Below, piece after piece: positions 16,062 through 25,743 of a stretch of DNA of 64,000 nucleotides. Under the pieces are notes generated by a model, which ran no database searches, was not told the DNA's origin, and saw nothing but the letters and a program-made list of their open reading frames with translations. Position numbers and translations under genes: made by a program. Numbering within the stretch: position 1 is the stretch's first letter; each line of letters begins with the position of its first letter. Source of the DNA: Pseudomonas oryzihabitans (GTDB lineage: Bacteria > Pseudomonadota > Gammaproteobacteria > Pseudomonadales > Pseudomonadaceae); NCBI RefSeq assembly GCF_001518815.1, contig NZ_CP013987.1, positions 1,715,001 through 1,779,000 on the forward strand. Reading direction: 5' to 3'.

Positions 16062-16961
16062 GTGAAGTGGTTCGTTATCGGCGGTTTTTTTCTCTGCGTT
16101 TTGTATGTGCACTTCCGCGGTCGGGTGCGCCATCGCTTCCTCCGTCAGCTCAGTGATCATTCGACGGTGCTGGCACCGCTTAACACCTTCATGTTCCTGA
16201 CGTCGCGGGTACCCAACCAGCCCTATCACCCGGTGGAGCGCTTTCCCGAACTCCAGGTGCTGCAGGACAACTGGCAGCTTATCCGCGACGAGGCCCTGGA
16301 CCTGCTGCGCGCCGGCCAGATCAAGAAAGCCGCCGAGCACAACGATGCCGGCTTCAACTCCTTCTTCAAGAGCGGCTGGAAGCGCTTCTATCTGAAGTGG
16401 TACGGCGACAGCCATCCTTCCGCCATGCAGCTGTGCCCGCAGACCACCGAACTGCTGCGGGGCATCGGCACGGTCAAGGCCGCCATGTTCGCCGAGCTGC
16501 CGCCCGGTTCGCGGCTGGTGCGCCATCGGGATCCCTACGGTGGCTCCCTGCGCTATCACCTGGGCTTGAACACGCCCAACGATCCGCGCTGCTTCATCGA
16601 GGTGGACGGCCAGCGCTATCACTGGCGCGATGGCCAGGCGGTGGTGTTCGACGAAACCTTCATCCACTACGCCGAGAACACCACCGAGCAGGATCGCATC
16701 ATCCTGTTCTGCGACATCGAGCGGCCCCTGCGCTATCGCTGGGCCGGCGCCTTCAACCGTTGGGTCAGCGGCACCCTGCTGGCCTCCGCGGCCTCGCCCA
16801 ATGACGCCAGCGACAGAACCGGCGGCCTCAACCGCGCCTTCCGGCATCTCTATCGCATCCGCCAGCGCGGCAAGGCGCTGAAAAAGCGCAACCGCTTCCG
16901 CTACTACCTCGAACAGTGGCTGCTGTTGGCGGCGCTGATCGGCGTGGTCATCTGGATCTGA
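16062..16961 (+). CDS. lpxO: Lipid A 2-hydroxylase LpxO-like aspartyl/asparaginyl beta-hydroxylase
   Basis: The 299-residue protein has hydrophobic segments at both ends (about 1-18 and 284-299) and a central Fe(II)/2-oxoglutarate dioxygenase domain. The iron ligands are His155 and Asp157 in VRHRDPYGG and His202 in FIHYAENTTEQ, with Arg212 as the likely 2-oxoglutarate anchor. This matches LpxO, which adds the 2-OH group to a secondary acyl chain of lipid A at the inner membrane. A GTG start at 16062 is the only good start before the first helix. Pseudomonas genomes often have more than one lpxO copy, so this may be either. Confidence 0.82.
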   Translation: MKWFVIGGFFLCVLYVHFRGRVRHRFLRQLSDHSTVLAPLNTFMFLTSRVPNQPYHPVERFPELQVLQDNWQLIRDEALDLLRAGQIKKAAEHNDAGFNSFFKSGWKRFYLKWYGDSHPSAMQLCPQTTELLRGIGTVKAAMFAELPPGSRLVRHRDPYGGSLRYHLGLNTPNDPRCFIEVDGQRYHWRDGQAVVFDETFIHYAENTTEQDRIILFCDIERPLRYRWAGAFNRWVSGTLLASAASPNDASDRTGGLNRAFRHLYRIRQRGKALKKRNRFRYYLEQWLLLAALIGVVIWI

Positions 16962-17023
16962 CGGTCGCCTTCGTCAGCCAAGACAGCGGTTCGACTTGAC
17001 CCCGACGCGAATCGCCTCTAATA

Positions 17024-17039
17024 CTGTATAAATATACAT
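17024..17039. promoter_or_regulatory. LexA box (SOS operator) of the imuA-imuB-dnaE2 cassette
   Basis: CTGTATAAATATACAT matches the gammaproteobacterial LexA consensus CTGT-N8-ACAG at all but the last base. It lies 45 bp before the imuA start. DNA-damage induction of the cassette is well established in the family. Confidence 0.85.
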
Positions 17040-17054
17040 ATAGAGGCGATAGCC

Positions 17055-17087
17055 ATGGACAACACCCCTGCAGGTCTGGCGGCATGA
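17055..17087 (+). CDS. Possible 10-residue leader ORF of imuA
   Basis: ATG at 17055 with AGAGGCGAT before it opens a 10-codon ORF (MDNTPAGLAA) whose TGA overlaps the imuA ATG as ATGA. imuA itself has no strong Shine-Dalgarno sequence outside this ORF, so translation may be coupled. It could alternatively be a vestige of an upstream gene such as the lexA2 present in other Pseudomonas cassettes. Confidence 0.35.
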   Translation: MDNTPAGLAA

Positions 17088-17698
17088 GCGGCGGCGCCAG
17101 CCTGGCCCGGCTGTTCGAGGAGCGGCGGCTCTGGAAGGGGCAGACCAGTCCCGAGGCCCGGCGTAGCCGGCAGCCCACCGGCGTCGTGGCCCTCGATGCC
17201 CATCTGCCCGGGGCAGGGTGGCCCGAAGCGGCCCTTACCGAATTGCTGCTCGCCGGGCCTGGCCACGGTGAGTTGCGCCTGCTCTGGCCGACCCTGGCCC
17301 GTCTGAGCCAGGCCGCCGAACGCATCGCCCTGATCGGCCCGCCACTGTTGCCCTATCCCTTGGCCTGGCAGGCGGCCGGCGTGGTGCTGGAATCCTTGGT
17401 GGTGATCCGCGCCCAGGGCGCCGAGGTGCTCTGGGCCGCCGAACAGTGCCTGCGTTCGGGATGCTTCGGCGCGGTGCTCTGCTGGCCCGAGCGGGCCGAT
17501 GATCGCCAGTTGCGCCGGTTGCAGGTCGCCGCCGAGAGCGGTCGTACCCTGGCCTTTGCCCTGCGCCCGGCCGCCGCCCTGAACAATCCCTCGCCAGCGG
17601 CCTTGCGCCTGGAACTCAAGGCGCCTCTCGAACGGGTCCACATCCGCAAATGCCGGGGTGGTCAGCCCGGTTCTCTCAGCCTGGCCGGCGGCGCTTGA
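17084..17698 (+). CDS. imuA: SOS mutagenesis protein ImuA (RecA/SulA-like)
   Basis: A 204-residue protein of the ImuA family, a RecA-fold protein that with ImuB and the polymerase DnaE2 (ImuC) forms a damage-inducible translesion mutasome. The family pattern of TGVVALDAHLPGAGWPEAALTELLL near the N-terminus and a LAFALRPA segment near the end are present. It heads a three-gene operon under a LexA box, with imuB 7 bp downstream. Confidence 0.9.
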   Translation: MSGGASLARLFEERRLWKGQTSPEARRSRQPTGVVALDAHLPGAGWPEAALTELLLAGPGHGELRLLWPTLARLSQAAERIALIGPPLLPYPLAWQAAGVVLESLVVIRAQGAEVLWAAEQCLRSGCFGAVLCWPERADDRQLRRLQVAAESGRTLAFALRPAAALNNPSPAALRLELKAPLERVHIRKCRGGQPGSLSLAGGA

Positions 17699-17705
17699 GC
17701 AGGCC

Positions 17706-19115
17706 ATGCGCTGGGCCTGCATCCTCTTTCCGCAGCTGGCACTGGATGCCGTGCTGCGCCGCCATCCGCAGCCGGAGCAGCCGCTGGTGCTGCTGGCCGG
17801 ACCGCCACACCGACGCCTGCTGCAAGCCGTCAATCCGGCTGCGCGAGCCCTGGGGCTGCGTCCCGGCCTGACCCTGGCCGCTGCCCAGGCACTGACCCGC
17901 GACTTCGAGCAGCAGGAGCACGATCCGGCGCTCATCGAGACGGCCGAAGCGTTGCTGGCGGCCTGGGGTTATGGCTTCAGCTCCCAGGTCAGCCGCCACT
18001 ATCCCCGGGCGCTGTTGCTGGAGGTGCAGTCCAGCCTACCGCTGCTGGGACCCTGGCCGCGTCTTGAGCGGCGCCTACGGCAGGAACTCGAGGCCCTGGG
18101 CTTTCGTCATCGACTGGCCCTGGCGCCCAACCCGGTGGCGGCGCGGATGCTGACCAATGTCGCCGATGGTCTGGTCGCGTCCCCCGAAGATCTGCCGCAC
18201 CTGCTCGACCGCCTGCCCGTGGAGCGGGCCGGTTTCGCCCCCCAGCAGGCCCAGGCACTGGTACGCATGGGCATCCGCCGCCTGGAGCAGCTCAAGGCTT
18301 TGCCCAGGGCTGCCCTGGCCCGGCGTTTCGCGCCCGAGCTCCTGCAGCAGCTGGATCTGCTGTGCGGCAGTCGCAGCCTGGCGCTGGAGTTCTATCGGCC
18401 GCCCGATCGCTTCGTGGCGCGGGTGGAACTCAACTTCGAGGTGGAGTCCCACCAGGCGCTGCTGTTCCCGCTGCGCCGCCTCACCGCCGACCTGGCCGCC
18501 TGGCTGGCCAGTCGCGACCGCGGCGTGCAGCGTTTCCTCCTGTGGCTGGAGCATCGCCAGGGCCCGGCCAGCATGCTCGCCATCGGCCTGCTGGCGCCCG
18601 AGCGGGATGCCGCCCTGCTGTTCGAATTCGCCCGTGGCCGTCTCGAACAACTGCAGGTGGTGGCGCCGGTCCTGGCGCTGCGTCTGGAAAGCGAGGAGTT
18701 GCCGCTTTTCGTACCCGAGCGCCACGGGCTGTTCGACGAGCGACCGGACCAGGCCGTGGGGTGGGAGGTACTGCGCGAGCGCCTGCGCGCGCGGCTGGGC
18801 GAGGAGGCGGTGCTCGGCCTTGGCATTCAGGCGGATCACCGCCCCGAGCGGGCCCTGGTCTGGCGTCACGAACGGCGCCCGGAAACCGCCTTGCCTGGCC
18901 TGCGTCCGGGCTGGCTGCTGCACGAACCGCGCCCTCTCGACGGTCAGCCAAGACGGGTCCTGGCCGGTCCCGAACGCATCGAAAGTGGCTGGTGGGACGA
19001 CGGCGACCAGCGCCGTGACTACTACCGCATCGAGGTGGCCGACGGACGCCAGGCCTGGGCCTTCCGCCGCTATGGCGAAGAGGCGCCCTGGTGGATCCAG
19101 GGCTGGTTCGCATGA
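17706..19115 (+). CDS. imuB: ImuB, inactive Y-family polymerase-like mutasome hub
   Basis: A 469-residue Y-family-like protein starting [17 protein letters not shown], the normal ImuB N-terminus. ImuB lacks the polymerase catalytic acidic residues and serves as a hub that binds ImuA, DnaE2 and the sliding clamp. The [11 protein letters not shown] segment resembles a clamp-binding motif, and the protein ends in the conserved PWWIQGWFA. The start at 17706 is preferred over an in-frame codon 48 bases earlier, which would overlap imuA. The TGA overlaps the dnaE2 ATG, indicating coupling. Confidence 0.9.
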   Translation: MRWACILFPQLALDAVLRRHPQPEQPLVLLAGPPHRRLLQAVNPAARALGLRPGLTLAAAQALTRDFEQQEHDPALIETAEALLAAWGYGFSSQVSRHYPRALLLEVQSSLPLLGPWPRLERRLRQELEALGFRHRLALAPNPVAARMLTNVADGLVASPEDLPHLLDRLPVERAGFAPQQAQALVRMGIRRLEQLKALPRAALARRFAPELLQQLDLLCGSRSLALEFYRPPDRFVARVELNFEVESHQALLFPLRRLTADLAAWLASRDRGVQRFLLWLEHRQGPASMLAIGLLAPERDAALLFEFARGRLEQLQVVAPVLALRLESEELPLFVPERHGLFDERPDQAVGWEVLRERLRARLGEEAVLGLGIQADHRPERALVWRHERRPETALPGLRPGWLLHEPRPLDGQPRRVLAGPERIESGWWDDGDQRRDYYRIEVADGRQAWAFRRYGEEAPWWIQGWFA

Positions 19116-22100
19116 GCGGCTATGCCGAGTTGCACTGCCTGTCGAATTTCAGTTTCCAGCGCGGTGCCTCCAGTGCTTTCGAATTGTTCGAGCGGGCCAA
19201 GGCGCTGGGCTACGGGGCGCTGGCCATCACCGACGAATGCACCCTGAGCGGCATCGTCCGTGCCTGGCAGGCGGCGCGCCAGGTCGGGCTGCCCCTCGTC
19301 GTCGGCAGCGAGATGACCCTGGACGACGGCCTGCGCCTGGTCCTGCTGGTGGAGGATCTCCAGGGCTATGCAAGTCTCTGCGCCCTGATCACCCGGGCGC
19401 GCCGCCGTGCCCCCAAGGGGCGCTACCAGCTAGGTCGCGCGGATCTGCAGCAATCCTTGCCCGGCCTGCTGGCCATCTGGTTGCCGGGCAGCGAGCCCCT
19501 GGTCGAGGAGGGCGCCTGGCTCAAGCAGGTCTTCGCCAAGCGGCTGTGGATAGGCGTCGAGTTGCTGCGCCAGGCCGACGATGCCGCCCGGCTCGCCCAG
19601 CTGCAGGCGCTGGGTACGCAGCTGGATCTGCCTGGGGTGGCCTGCGGTGACGTGCACATGCACACCCGGGGGCGACGCGCTCTGCAGGATGTGCTCACCG
19701 CCATCCGCCATCATCTGCCGGTGGCCCAGGCCGGTTACCGGTTGCACCCCAATGGCGAGCGCCATCTGCGGCCGCTGGCGGTGTTGGAGGGGCTCTATCC
19801 TGAAGCCCTGCGCGGCGAAACCTTGAAGATCGCCACCCGCTGCCGCTTCGACCTGAATGAGTTGCGCTACCACTATCCCCACGAGGTGGTACCCGCTGGC
19901 GAAACGGCCCATTCCTGGCTCGCCGAACTGACCCGTCGCGGCCTGGCCTGGCGCTGGCCGGAAGGATCGCCAGACAGGGTCACCCAGCAGGTAGCGGTGG
20001 AGCTGGCGCTGATCGCCGAGAAGGGCTACGAGAACTACTTTCTTACCGTGCACGACATCGTCGACTACGCCCGCCGCCAGCACATCCTTTGCCAGGGCCG
20101 TGGTTCGGCGGCCAACTCGGTGGTCTGCTACGTGCTGGGGATCACCGAGCTGAATCCGCTCACCGGCCATCTGCTGTTCGAGCGCTTCATCTCCCGCGAG
20201 CGCGACGAGCCGCCCGACATCGACGTCGACTTCGAGCACGAGCGACGCGAAGAGGTCATCCAGTACGTCTTTCGCCGCTATGGTCGCGAGCGAGCCGCGC
20301 TCACCGCAGTGGTCAGTACCTATCACGCCGCCGGCGCCCTGCGCGATGTCGGCAAGGCCCTGGGCCTGCCGGGTGACCAGCTCGATGCCCTGTCCGGCTG
20401 CGCCGGGCGCTGGACCGACGAGATCCCGGGCCCGCAGCGCCTGCGCGAAGCGGGTTTCGACCCGGACAGCCCGCTGCTGCAGCGAGTGCTCATTCTCGCT
20501 GGTCAACTGATCGGGTTTCCCCGGCATCTCTCCCAGCATCCCGGCGGCTTCGTCATCTCCGAGGCTCCCCTGGCGACGCTGGTGCCGGTCGAGAATGCCG
20601 CCATGCCCGAGCGCACCCTGATCCAGTGGGACAAGGACGACCTCGATGCCGTGGGCCTGCTCAAGGTCGACATCCTCGCCCTGGGCATGCTCAGCGCCCT
20701 GCGCCGCTGCTTTGACCTGGTCGCCGACTGGCGCGACCAGCGCTGGACCCTGGCCAGCCTGCCCCAGGAGGATGGGCCTACCTACGCCATGATCTCCCGT
20801 GCCGATACGGTGGGGGTGTTCCAGATCGAATCCCGTGCCCAGATGGCCATGCTGCCGCGCCTCAGGCCTCAGACCCTCTACGACCTGGTGATCGAGGTGG
20901 CCATTGTGCGGCCCGGCCCCATCCAGGGCGACATGGTGCATCCCTACCTGCGCCGCCGGAATGGGGAGGAAGAGGCGGACTATCCCCATGACGAGCTACG
21001 CCCGGCTCTGGAACGTACCCTGGGGGTGCCGCTGTTCCAGGAGCAGGTGATGCAGATCGCCATGGTCGCCGCCGAATATACCCCAGGCGAGGCCGATCAG
21101 CTGCGGCGTTCCATGGCCGCCTGGAAGCGCCATGGTGGCCTCGAACCCCACCGCGAGCGGCTGCACAGGCGCATGGTCGAGCGCGGCTATAGCCCGGCAT
21201 TCGCCGCGCGCCTCTTCGAGCAGATCAAGGGCTTTGGCAGCTACGGTTTTCCCGAATCCCATGCCGCCAGCTTCGCCCTGCTGACCTATGCCAGCTCCTG
21301 GCTCAAGTGCCACGAGCCGGCCGCCTTCGCCTGTGCCCTGGTCAACAGCTGGCCCATGGGGTTCTACAGCCCCGACCAGGTCCTTCAGGACGCCCGGCGC
21401 CACGGCATCGAGGTGCGTGCCGTGACCGTGCAGGCCAGCGACTGGGACTGCCGGCTGGAGGCGGGCGCGGGCCATCAGCCGGCGATCCGTCTGGGCTTGC
21501 GACTGGTGCAGGGGCTGGCGGAAGCGGTCGGCCGGCGTCTGGTGGCCGCGCGAGGCACGCAGCCTTTCCGCGATGTCGAGGATCTCTGCCGGCGGGCAGA
21601 GCTGGATGCCCGGGCGCGCGGGCAACTGGCCGAGGCTGGCGCCCTGGCGGAGCTCGCCGGCGATCGCCATCAGGCGCGCTGGGCCATGGCCGGGGTGGAG
21701 CGCCAGCTGCCGCTGTTCGAGGCAACCGGCAGCGCCGCCGAGGAGCGCCCGGTCTTGCCCGCGCCCAGTGTCGCCGAAGACGTCCACGCCGACTATCGCA
21801 TGCTGGGTACCACCCTGGGTCCGCATCCGCTGTCCCTGCTCAGGGGCGAACTCCAGGCGCGGCGTTGCCGGGATTTTCGCCAACTGGCCGAGATCGAGCC
21901 AGGTGCCCTGGTGCGGGTAGCAGGCCTGGTGCGCGGACGGCAGCGACCCGGCACGGCCAGCGGGGTTATCTTCGTGACCCTGGAAGACGAGCACGGCATG
22001 CTCAATGTGGTGGTCTGGCGCGCGGTGGGCGAGCAGCAGCGACGACCGCTGTTGCAGGCTCGGCTGCTACAGGTCGAGGGGCATCTGGAGCGCGACGCGG

Positions 22101-22186
22101 GGGTACAGCACCTGATCGCTGGTCGCTTGACCGACCTGAGTCCACTGCTCGACGAACTCATGGTGTCGAGTCGGGACTTTCACTAG
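19112..22186 (+). CDS. dnaE2: Error-prone DNA polymerase III alpha subunit DnaE2 (ImuC)
   Basis: A 1024-residue C-family polymerase. An N-terminal PHP domain starts [17 protein letters not shown] and includes [10 protein letters not shown]. The palm motif [15 protein letters not shown] carries catalytic aspartates and occurs near residue 370. A QLPLFE clamp-binding-like motif and an OB-fold ([16 protein letters not shown]) follow near the C-terminus. It performs induced translesion synthesis with ImuA/ImuB. The ATG at 19112 overlaps the imuB stop and matches the usual MSGYAELHC start. Confidence 0.94.
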   Translation: MSGYAELHCLSNFSFQRGASSAFELFERAKALGYGALAITDECTLSGIVRAWQAARQVGLPLVVGSEMTLDDGLRLVLLVEDLQGYASLCALITRARRRAPKGRYQLGRADLQQSLPGLLAIWLPGSEPLVEEGAWLKQVFAKRLWIGVELLRQADDAARLAQLQALGTQLDLPGVACGDVHMHTRGRRALQDVLTAIRHHLPVAQAGYRLHPNGERHLRPLAVLEGLYPEALRGETLKIATRCRFDLNELRYHYPHEVVPAGETAHSWLAELTRRGLAWRWPEGSPDRVTQQVAVELALIAEKGYENYFLTVHDIVDYARRQHILCQGRGSAANSVVCYVLGITELNPLTGHLLFERFISRERDEPPDIDVDFEHERREEVIQYVFRRYGRERAALTAVVSTYHAAGALRDVGKALGLPGDQLDALSGCAGRWTDEIPGPQRLREAGFDPDSPLLQRVLILAGQLIGFPRHLSQHPGGFVISEAPLATLVPVENAAMPERTLIQWDKDDLDAVGLLKVDILALGMLSALRRCFDLVADWRDQRWTLASLPQEDGPTYAMISRADTVGVFQIESRAQMAMLPRLRPQTLYDLVIEVAIVRPGPIQGDMVHPYLRRRNGEEEADYPHDELRPALERTLGVPLFQEQVMQIAMVAAEYTPGEADQLRRSMAAWKRHGGLEPHRERLHRRMVERGYSPAFAARLFEQIKGFGSYGFPESHAASFALLTYASSWLKCHEPAAFACALVNSWPMGFYSPDQVLQDARRHGIEVRAVTVQASDWDCRLEAGAGHQPAIRLGLRLVQGLAEAVGRRLVAARGTQPFRDVEDLCRRAELDARARGQLAEAGALAELAGDRHQARWAMAGVERQLPLFEATGSAAEERPVLPAPSVAEDVHADYRMLGTTLGPHPLSLLRGELQARRCRDFRQLAEIEPGALVRVAGLVRGRQRPGTASGVIFVTLEDEHGMLNVVVWRAVGEQQRRPLLQARLLQVEGHLERDAGVQHLIAGRLTDLSPLLDELMVSSRDFH

Positions 22187-22228
22187 GGCGAGGAGAGGAT
22201 AGAGCAGGAGAGGGTGAAGCGGAGGACT

Positions 22229-22261
22229 GTCTTCCGAAGCGCTCTTGAGCGCCCGGAAGAC
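22229..22261. terminator. Hairpin between dnaE2 and hupB
   Basis: GTCTTCCG and CGGAAGAC enclose a second inverted repeat GCGCTC/GAGCGC. The long stem separates convergent genes and could stop transcripts in both directions, but neither side has a clear T-run. Confidence 0.5.
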
Positions 22262-22281
22262 AAGAATCGACCAACGCAGTC

Positions 22282-22554
22282 TTAGCTGACGGCGTCTTTC
22301 AGGCCTTTGCCGGGCTTGAAGCCGGGCAGCTTGGCAGCGGCGATCTTGATGGTGGCACCGGTCTGCGGGTTGCGGCCTTCGCGAGCAGCGCGCTCTTTTA
22401 CTGCGAAAGTTCCGAAACCGACCAGGCTGACGCTGTCGCCTTGCTTCAGGGCGTCGGTCACCGCAGTGGTGAAGGCGTCCAGGGCTTTGGCAGCGGTGGC
22501 CTTGGGCAGGTCGGCAGACGCGGCAATGGCGTCGATCAGCTCAGCTTTATTCAT
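22282..22554 (-). CDS. hupB: HU family DNA-binding protein
   Basis: The 90-residue nucleoid protein begins [16 protein letters not shown] and carries the beta-arm motif [23 protein letters not shown], including the Pro that intercalates into bent DNA. Length and motifs are standard for HU. HU compacts and bends chromosomal DNA and supports replication and regulation. Upstream on the minus strand a TATACT hexamer can serve as -10. Pseudomonas has several HU paralogues, and the assignment to HupB rather than HupN is by similarity of the N-terminus. Confidence 0.9.
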   Translation of the reverse strand: MNKAELIDAIAASADLPKATAAKALDAFTTAVTDALKQGDSVSLVGFGTFAVKERAAREGRNPQTGATIKIAAAKLPGFKPGKGLKDAVS

Positions 22555-22978
22555 GTAAAAACTCCATGTGTGAGTATTGGCCAGGCAGTATAGCGGCAGC
22601 TTTGCCTTGCGTAGAGCCTTTGTGAGCCTCTACGTGGCCGGTTGAAGCAGCCTTGTTGTTCGGCGCTACAGGATACGCATAGCGGGCGAAAGAACGATAG
22701 GGTATTCGATCTGGCAGGGGCGTGAAAACCTGATCCGCACTGCATTTTCCACGCTTCACAGCCCAGCCGTCGCCTTTTTGGGCAGCGCCGATGGCCGTTT
22801 GGTTTCCTCCAGGCGCCGAACGAAAAGTCGCGAGCGAGGGTGAGGCGAGGTGAAAACGCTACGCAAGCGTAGTTCACGCGTAGTGAATGAGCACGGCGAC
22901 GGCGCCACCCTTACCGCGCTGGTGCCCAGGGGTTTTGCAGCGAAGCATCACCCAGCGCTGCTGGTTTTGGTACAGCGC
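22555..22978. other. 424-bp intergenic region upstream of hupB
   Basis: It holds the hupB promoter area (a TATACT -10 candidate on the minus strand near 22590) and small inverted repeats such as CTACGC/GCGTAG near 22860. I see no convincing gene in it. Confidence 0.5.
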
Positions 22979-23350
22979 CTAGGCTACCCGGTCAGGAGAA
23001 AGCTGGGGCTGCAGCGGTGGCGTAAGAGGTGGTAGACCATAGGCGGCGCGGGCGGCATCGCAGTGGGGATTGGCTTCGCCGTTCTCCCAGGCGGCGGTGA
23101 ACTCGCGGCAGGTGCTAGAGCGGTTCTCGTAGACGGTACAGCGGGTACCGCAGCCCACCTCGCCCAGCAGCGCCACGCAGCGTACCGGCTTCTGCTCGGT
23201 GCCCTGCATGGCCGCCAGATGGGGGCTGACCGCGACGGTCAGGTAGTCGGGTACCAGGCCGCCTGCCGACTGGCATTCGCCCCAATAGAAAGACACGCGG
23301 AAATGGGCGCAGCAGGCGCCACAGTTGAGGCAGGGATTCTCGGTCGACAT
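22979..23350 (-). CDS. YkgJ family cysteine cluster protein
   Basis: A 123-residue protein beginning MSTENPCLNCGACC, with further Cys in GEVGCGTRC, YENRSSTCREF and NPHCD. This is the pattern of the YkgJ/UPF0153 cysteine-cluster family, which probably binds zinc or an iron-sulfur cluster; its function is not settled. It is a single gene with no informative neighbours. Confidence 0.8.
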   Translation of the reverse strand: MSTENPCLNCGACCAHFRVSFYWGECQSAGGLVPDYLTVAVSPHLAAMQGTEQKPVRCVALLGEVGCGTRCTVYENRSSTCREFTAAWENGEANPHCDAARAAYGLPPLTPPLQPQLSPDRVA

Positions 23351-23456
23351 GGACGAACGCCATCGCAGGAACCGGCAGCGCCGGCGGGACAGACGCGGAT
23401 TCTAGGCAAGCCCCAGCAAGCTGCGAAGCCCCCCGCAACGACCGTTCGGCGGCGAC

Positions 23457-24365
23457 CTACGGCAGTCTTTTCAGGTGTCCGGGTGTGACCAGATGTCGCT
23501 GCAGCCAGGCGATGAACAGCCGTACCTTGGCCGGTACCAGTCGCCGATGAGGATAGAGGGCGTGGATGGCGATGGCCTGGGTATGCCAGGGGGCGAACAA
23601 GCGCTCCAGCCGACCCGTCGCCAAATCGGCACTCACCAGGAAATCCGGCTGGCGAATGATGCCGTGGCCGTCCAGCGCCGCCTGGTGCAGGACACTGCCA
23701 TTGTTGGCGCGCAGATGCCCGCTGACCTTGACCTGCAGACGCTCTCCCTCCCGCTGGAATTCCCAGTCGTCGCCATCGCTGGCGTAGCTGTAGAGCAGGC
23801 AGCGATGCTGGCGCAATTCGGCGGGATGCTCAGGGCGACCATGGCGCTGCAGATAGGCGGGCGCGGCGCAGATGAACAGTTCCACCGCCCCCAGCGGCTG
23901 TGCCACCAGGCTGGAGTCGCTCAGCTCGCCGATGCGCACGGCCAGATCGAAACCCTCCTCGACCAGGCGCACCGGCCGATCACTCAGTTCCAGGTCGATG
24001 GAGACGTCCGGATACTCATGCAGGAAGCTGCTCACCAGGGGCGCTAGGTGGCGCACACCGAAGGTGAGGGGGGCACTGACCCTGAGCCGTCCGCGAGGGC
24101 GCTCGTGGCCCTCCTGCAGGCGCTGCTCCAGCACGTCCAGATCGCCCAGCAGCGGCACGAGCCCTTCATAGAGTGTACGACCGGCCTCGGTCAGGCTCAG
24201 GGTACGGGTGGTACGTTGCAACAGGCGGGTGCCGTAGTGCCGTTCCAGGGCGGCCAGGTGCTTGGTGAGCGCCGAGCGAGACAGCTCCAGACGCTCGGCC
24301 GCGGCTGTCAGGCTGCCCAGTTCGACGATCTTGATGAAGGCTTGCAGGGATCTCAACGTATCCAA
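23457..24365 (-). CDS. LysR family transcriptional regulator
   Basis: A 302-residue LysR regulator with an N-terminal winged helix (LRSLQAFIKIVELGSLTAAAERLELSRSALTKHLAALE, about 4-42) and a periplasmic-binding-protein-like effector domain. It diverges from the doxX-dioxygenase pair across a 99-bp gap, the usual arrangement for a LysR protein controlling its neighbour. Two inverted half-sites (TGTTTCCAA and TTGGAAACA) frame the gap. Confidence 0.87.
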   Translation of the reverse strand: MDTLRSLQAFIKIVELGSLTAAAERLELSRSALTKHLAALERHYGTRLLQRTTRTLSLTEAGRTLYEGLVPLLGDLDVLEQRLQEGHERPRGRLRVSAPLTFGVRHLAPLVSSFLHEYPDVSIDLELSDRPVRLVEEGFDLAVRIGELSDSSLVAQPLGAVELFICAAPAYLQRHGRPEHPAELRQHRCLLYSYASDGDDWEFQREGERLQVKVSGHLRANNGSVLHQAALDGHGIIRQPDFLVSADLATGRLERLFAPWHTQAIAIHALYPHRRLVPAKVRLFIAWLQRHLVTPGHLKRLP

Positions 24366-24369
24366 AGAT

Positions 24370-24429
24370 TGTTTCCAATACGTGCACAGTTCATTCCCAG
24401 GGTGCGCCTTTATTCGCTGCTTGGAAACA
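24370..24429. promoter_or_regulatory. Inverted half-sites in the LysR-doxX intergenic region
   Basis: TGTTTCCAA at 24370-24378 and its reverse complement TTGGAAACA at 24421-24429 are 42 bases apart. They would suit a LysR tetramer that bends DNA between two sites. No T-N11-A box was assigned with certainty. Confidence 0.4.
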
Positions 24430-24464
24430 GGACAATAGGCTCATCTTCCTGTCCGAGAATCATC

Positions 24465-24863
24465 ATGACCGACCGCACCTCGTCCCATGCCGCCCTGTTA
24501 CTGCGCCTCGCCCTGGGCACCATGTTCCTTGCCCATGGCCTGACCAAGTTGCTGGTGTTTACCCTGCCGGGCACGGCGGGCTTCTTCGCCTCGGTGGGCT
24601 TTCCTGGCTGGATGGCGTATCCGGTCACCTTCTTCGAACTGGGCGCGGGCGTGCTCTTGATCCTGGGCGCCTGGGTGCGTCCGGTCGCGGCAGTGGCCGC
24701 CGTCCAACTGTTCGCGGCCGCGACGGTCCATTTCGGCAACGGCTGGTCCTTCTCCAATCCCAACGGCGGCTGGGAATATCCGATCTTCCTTGCCGTGACC
24801 GCCGCTGCCCTGGCCCTGCTGGGCGCAGGTCGGCTCTCCTGGGATGCCCGCAAGCACGCCTGA
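24465..24863 (+). CDS. DoxX family membrane protein
   Basis: A 132-residue, four-helix DoxX protein (LLLRLALGTMFLAHGLTKLLVF in helix 1, GFPGWMAYPVTFFELGAGVLLI in helix 2). DoxX-like proteins are small inner-membrane proteins linked to redox and detoxification. The ATG at 24465 is chosen over farther upstream in-frame codons because it starts directly before the first helix. It is 21 bp upstream of the dioxygenase, and the pair is a frequent cluster controlled by a LysR regulator. Confidence 0.85.
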   Translation: MTDRTSSHAALLLRLALGTMFLAHGLTKLLVFTLPGTAGFFASVGFPGWMAYPVTFFELGAGVLLILGAWVRPVAAVAAVQLFAAATVHFGNGWSFSNPNGGWEYPIFLAVTAAALALLGAGRLSWDARKHA

Positions 24864-24884
24864 TCACCCTACGAGGTCGCCACC

Positions 24885-25661
24885 ATGTCGCTTCCCACCT
24901 TGTTCGTTTCCCACGGCTCGCCCATGGAGGCGCTCGATGCCGGCGCGGCGGGCGAGGCCTGGCGCGCCCTGGGGCAGGCCCTGCCGACCCCGGCGGCCAT
25001 CGTCATGGTGTCGGCGCACTTCGATACCCGGATACCGGTATTCGGCAACGCCAAGCGGCCGGCCACCGTCCATGACTTCCATGGCTTTCCCGAGGCCCTC
25101 TACCGGCTGGATTATCCTGCGCCTGGCGCTCCGGCACTGGCCGACCAGCTGGCTCAGGGGCTACGTGACCAGGGCTGGGAGGCCGAAACCGGTGAGCAGG
25201 GACTGGACCATGGCGCCTGGGTGCCTTTGCGCTATCTCTATCCCGACGCTCGGATCCCCGTGGTACCCCTGTCGATGAGCGCCGCTCGCGGACCGGAGTA
25301 CCATTTCGCCCTGGGTCAGGCGCTGACCCGGGTGCTACCCGCCGATACCCTGCTGATCGGCTCCGGCAGCCTGACCCACAACCTGGGTGATTTCCGCCGT
25401 GGCGGTGACGAGTCACCTGGCTATGTGCGGAACTTCCAGCAGTGGATCCAGGGCCGTCTGCGCGAGCGGGATCTGGAGGCCTTGCTCGATTACCGGCGCC
25501 AGGCACCGGGTGCCCGCCAGGCGCATCCTACCGACGAGCACCTGTTGCCGCTCTTCGTCGCCCTCGGTGCAGCGGATCCGCAAGGCAGCTTCCAGGTCCA
25601 CCACGACGGCATCGCCCATCGCATCCTGGCCATGGATCTCTACGGCTTTTCCCGCCACTAG
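24885..25661 (+). CDS. DODA-type extradiol ring-opening dioxygenase (LigB/YgiD family)
   Basis: A 258-residue class III extradiol dioxygenase of the 4,5-DOPA dioxygenase type. Expected metal ligands appear as His10 in FVSHGSPMEAL and a His in VSAHFDTR near 45, with GSGSLTHNLG near 165 as another family landmark. E. coli YgiD opens L-DOPA in vitro, while the physiological substrate in pseudomonads is uncertain. It is co-transcribed with doxX and followed by a terminator. Confidence 0.85.
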   Translation: MSLPTLFVSHGSPMEALDAGAAGEAWRALGQALPTPAAIVMVSAHFDTRIPVFGNAKRPATVHDFHGFPEALYRLDYPAPGAPALADQLAQGLRDQGWEAETGEQGLDHGAWVPLRYLYPDARIPVVPLSMSAARGPEYHFALGQALTRVLPADTLLIGSGSLTHNLGDFRRGGDESPGYVRNFQQWIQGRLRERDLEALLDYRRQAPGARQAHPTDEHLLPLFVALGAADPQGSFQVHHDGIAHRILAMDLYGFSRH

Positions 25662-25676
25662 CCGCTCAAAAAGAAA

Positions 25677-25710
25677 GCCCGGGTCAATCGCTGACCCGGG
25701 CCCTTGTCTT
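25677..25710. terminator. Bidirectional terminator between dioxygenase and Yip1 gene
   Basis: A perfect 10-bp stem GCCCGGGTCA/TGACCCGGGC with a 5-base loop. The minus-strand reading ends in TTTCTTTTTGAG, a good T-tract for the Yip1 gene. The plus-strand tail CCTTGTCTTTC is weaker. Confidence 0.85.
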
Positions 25711-25743
25711 TCGGACGAAACTGTTCGCTGCAGGCATCGCTCC

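Noticed and set aside
22850-23035. A 61-codon plus-strand frame downstream of the hupB promoter region
   Set aside because: It starts at a chance ATG in repeat-like sequence, shows no motif and overlaps the antisense end of the YkgJ gene.
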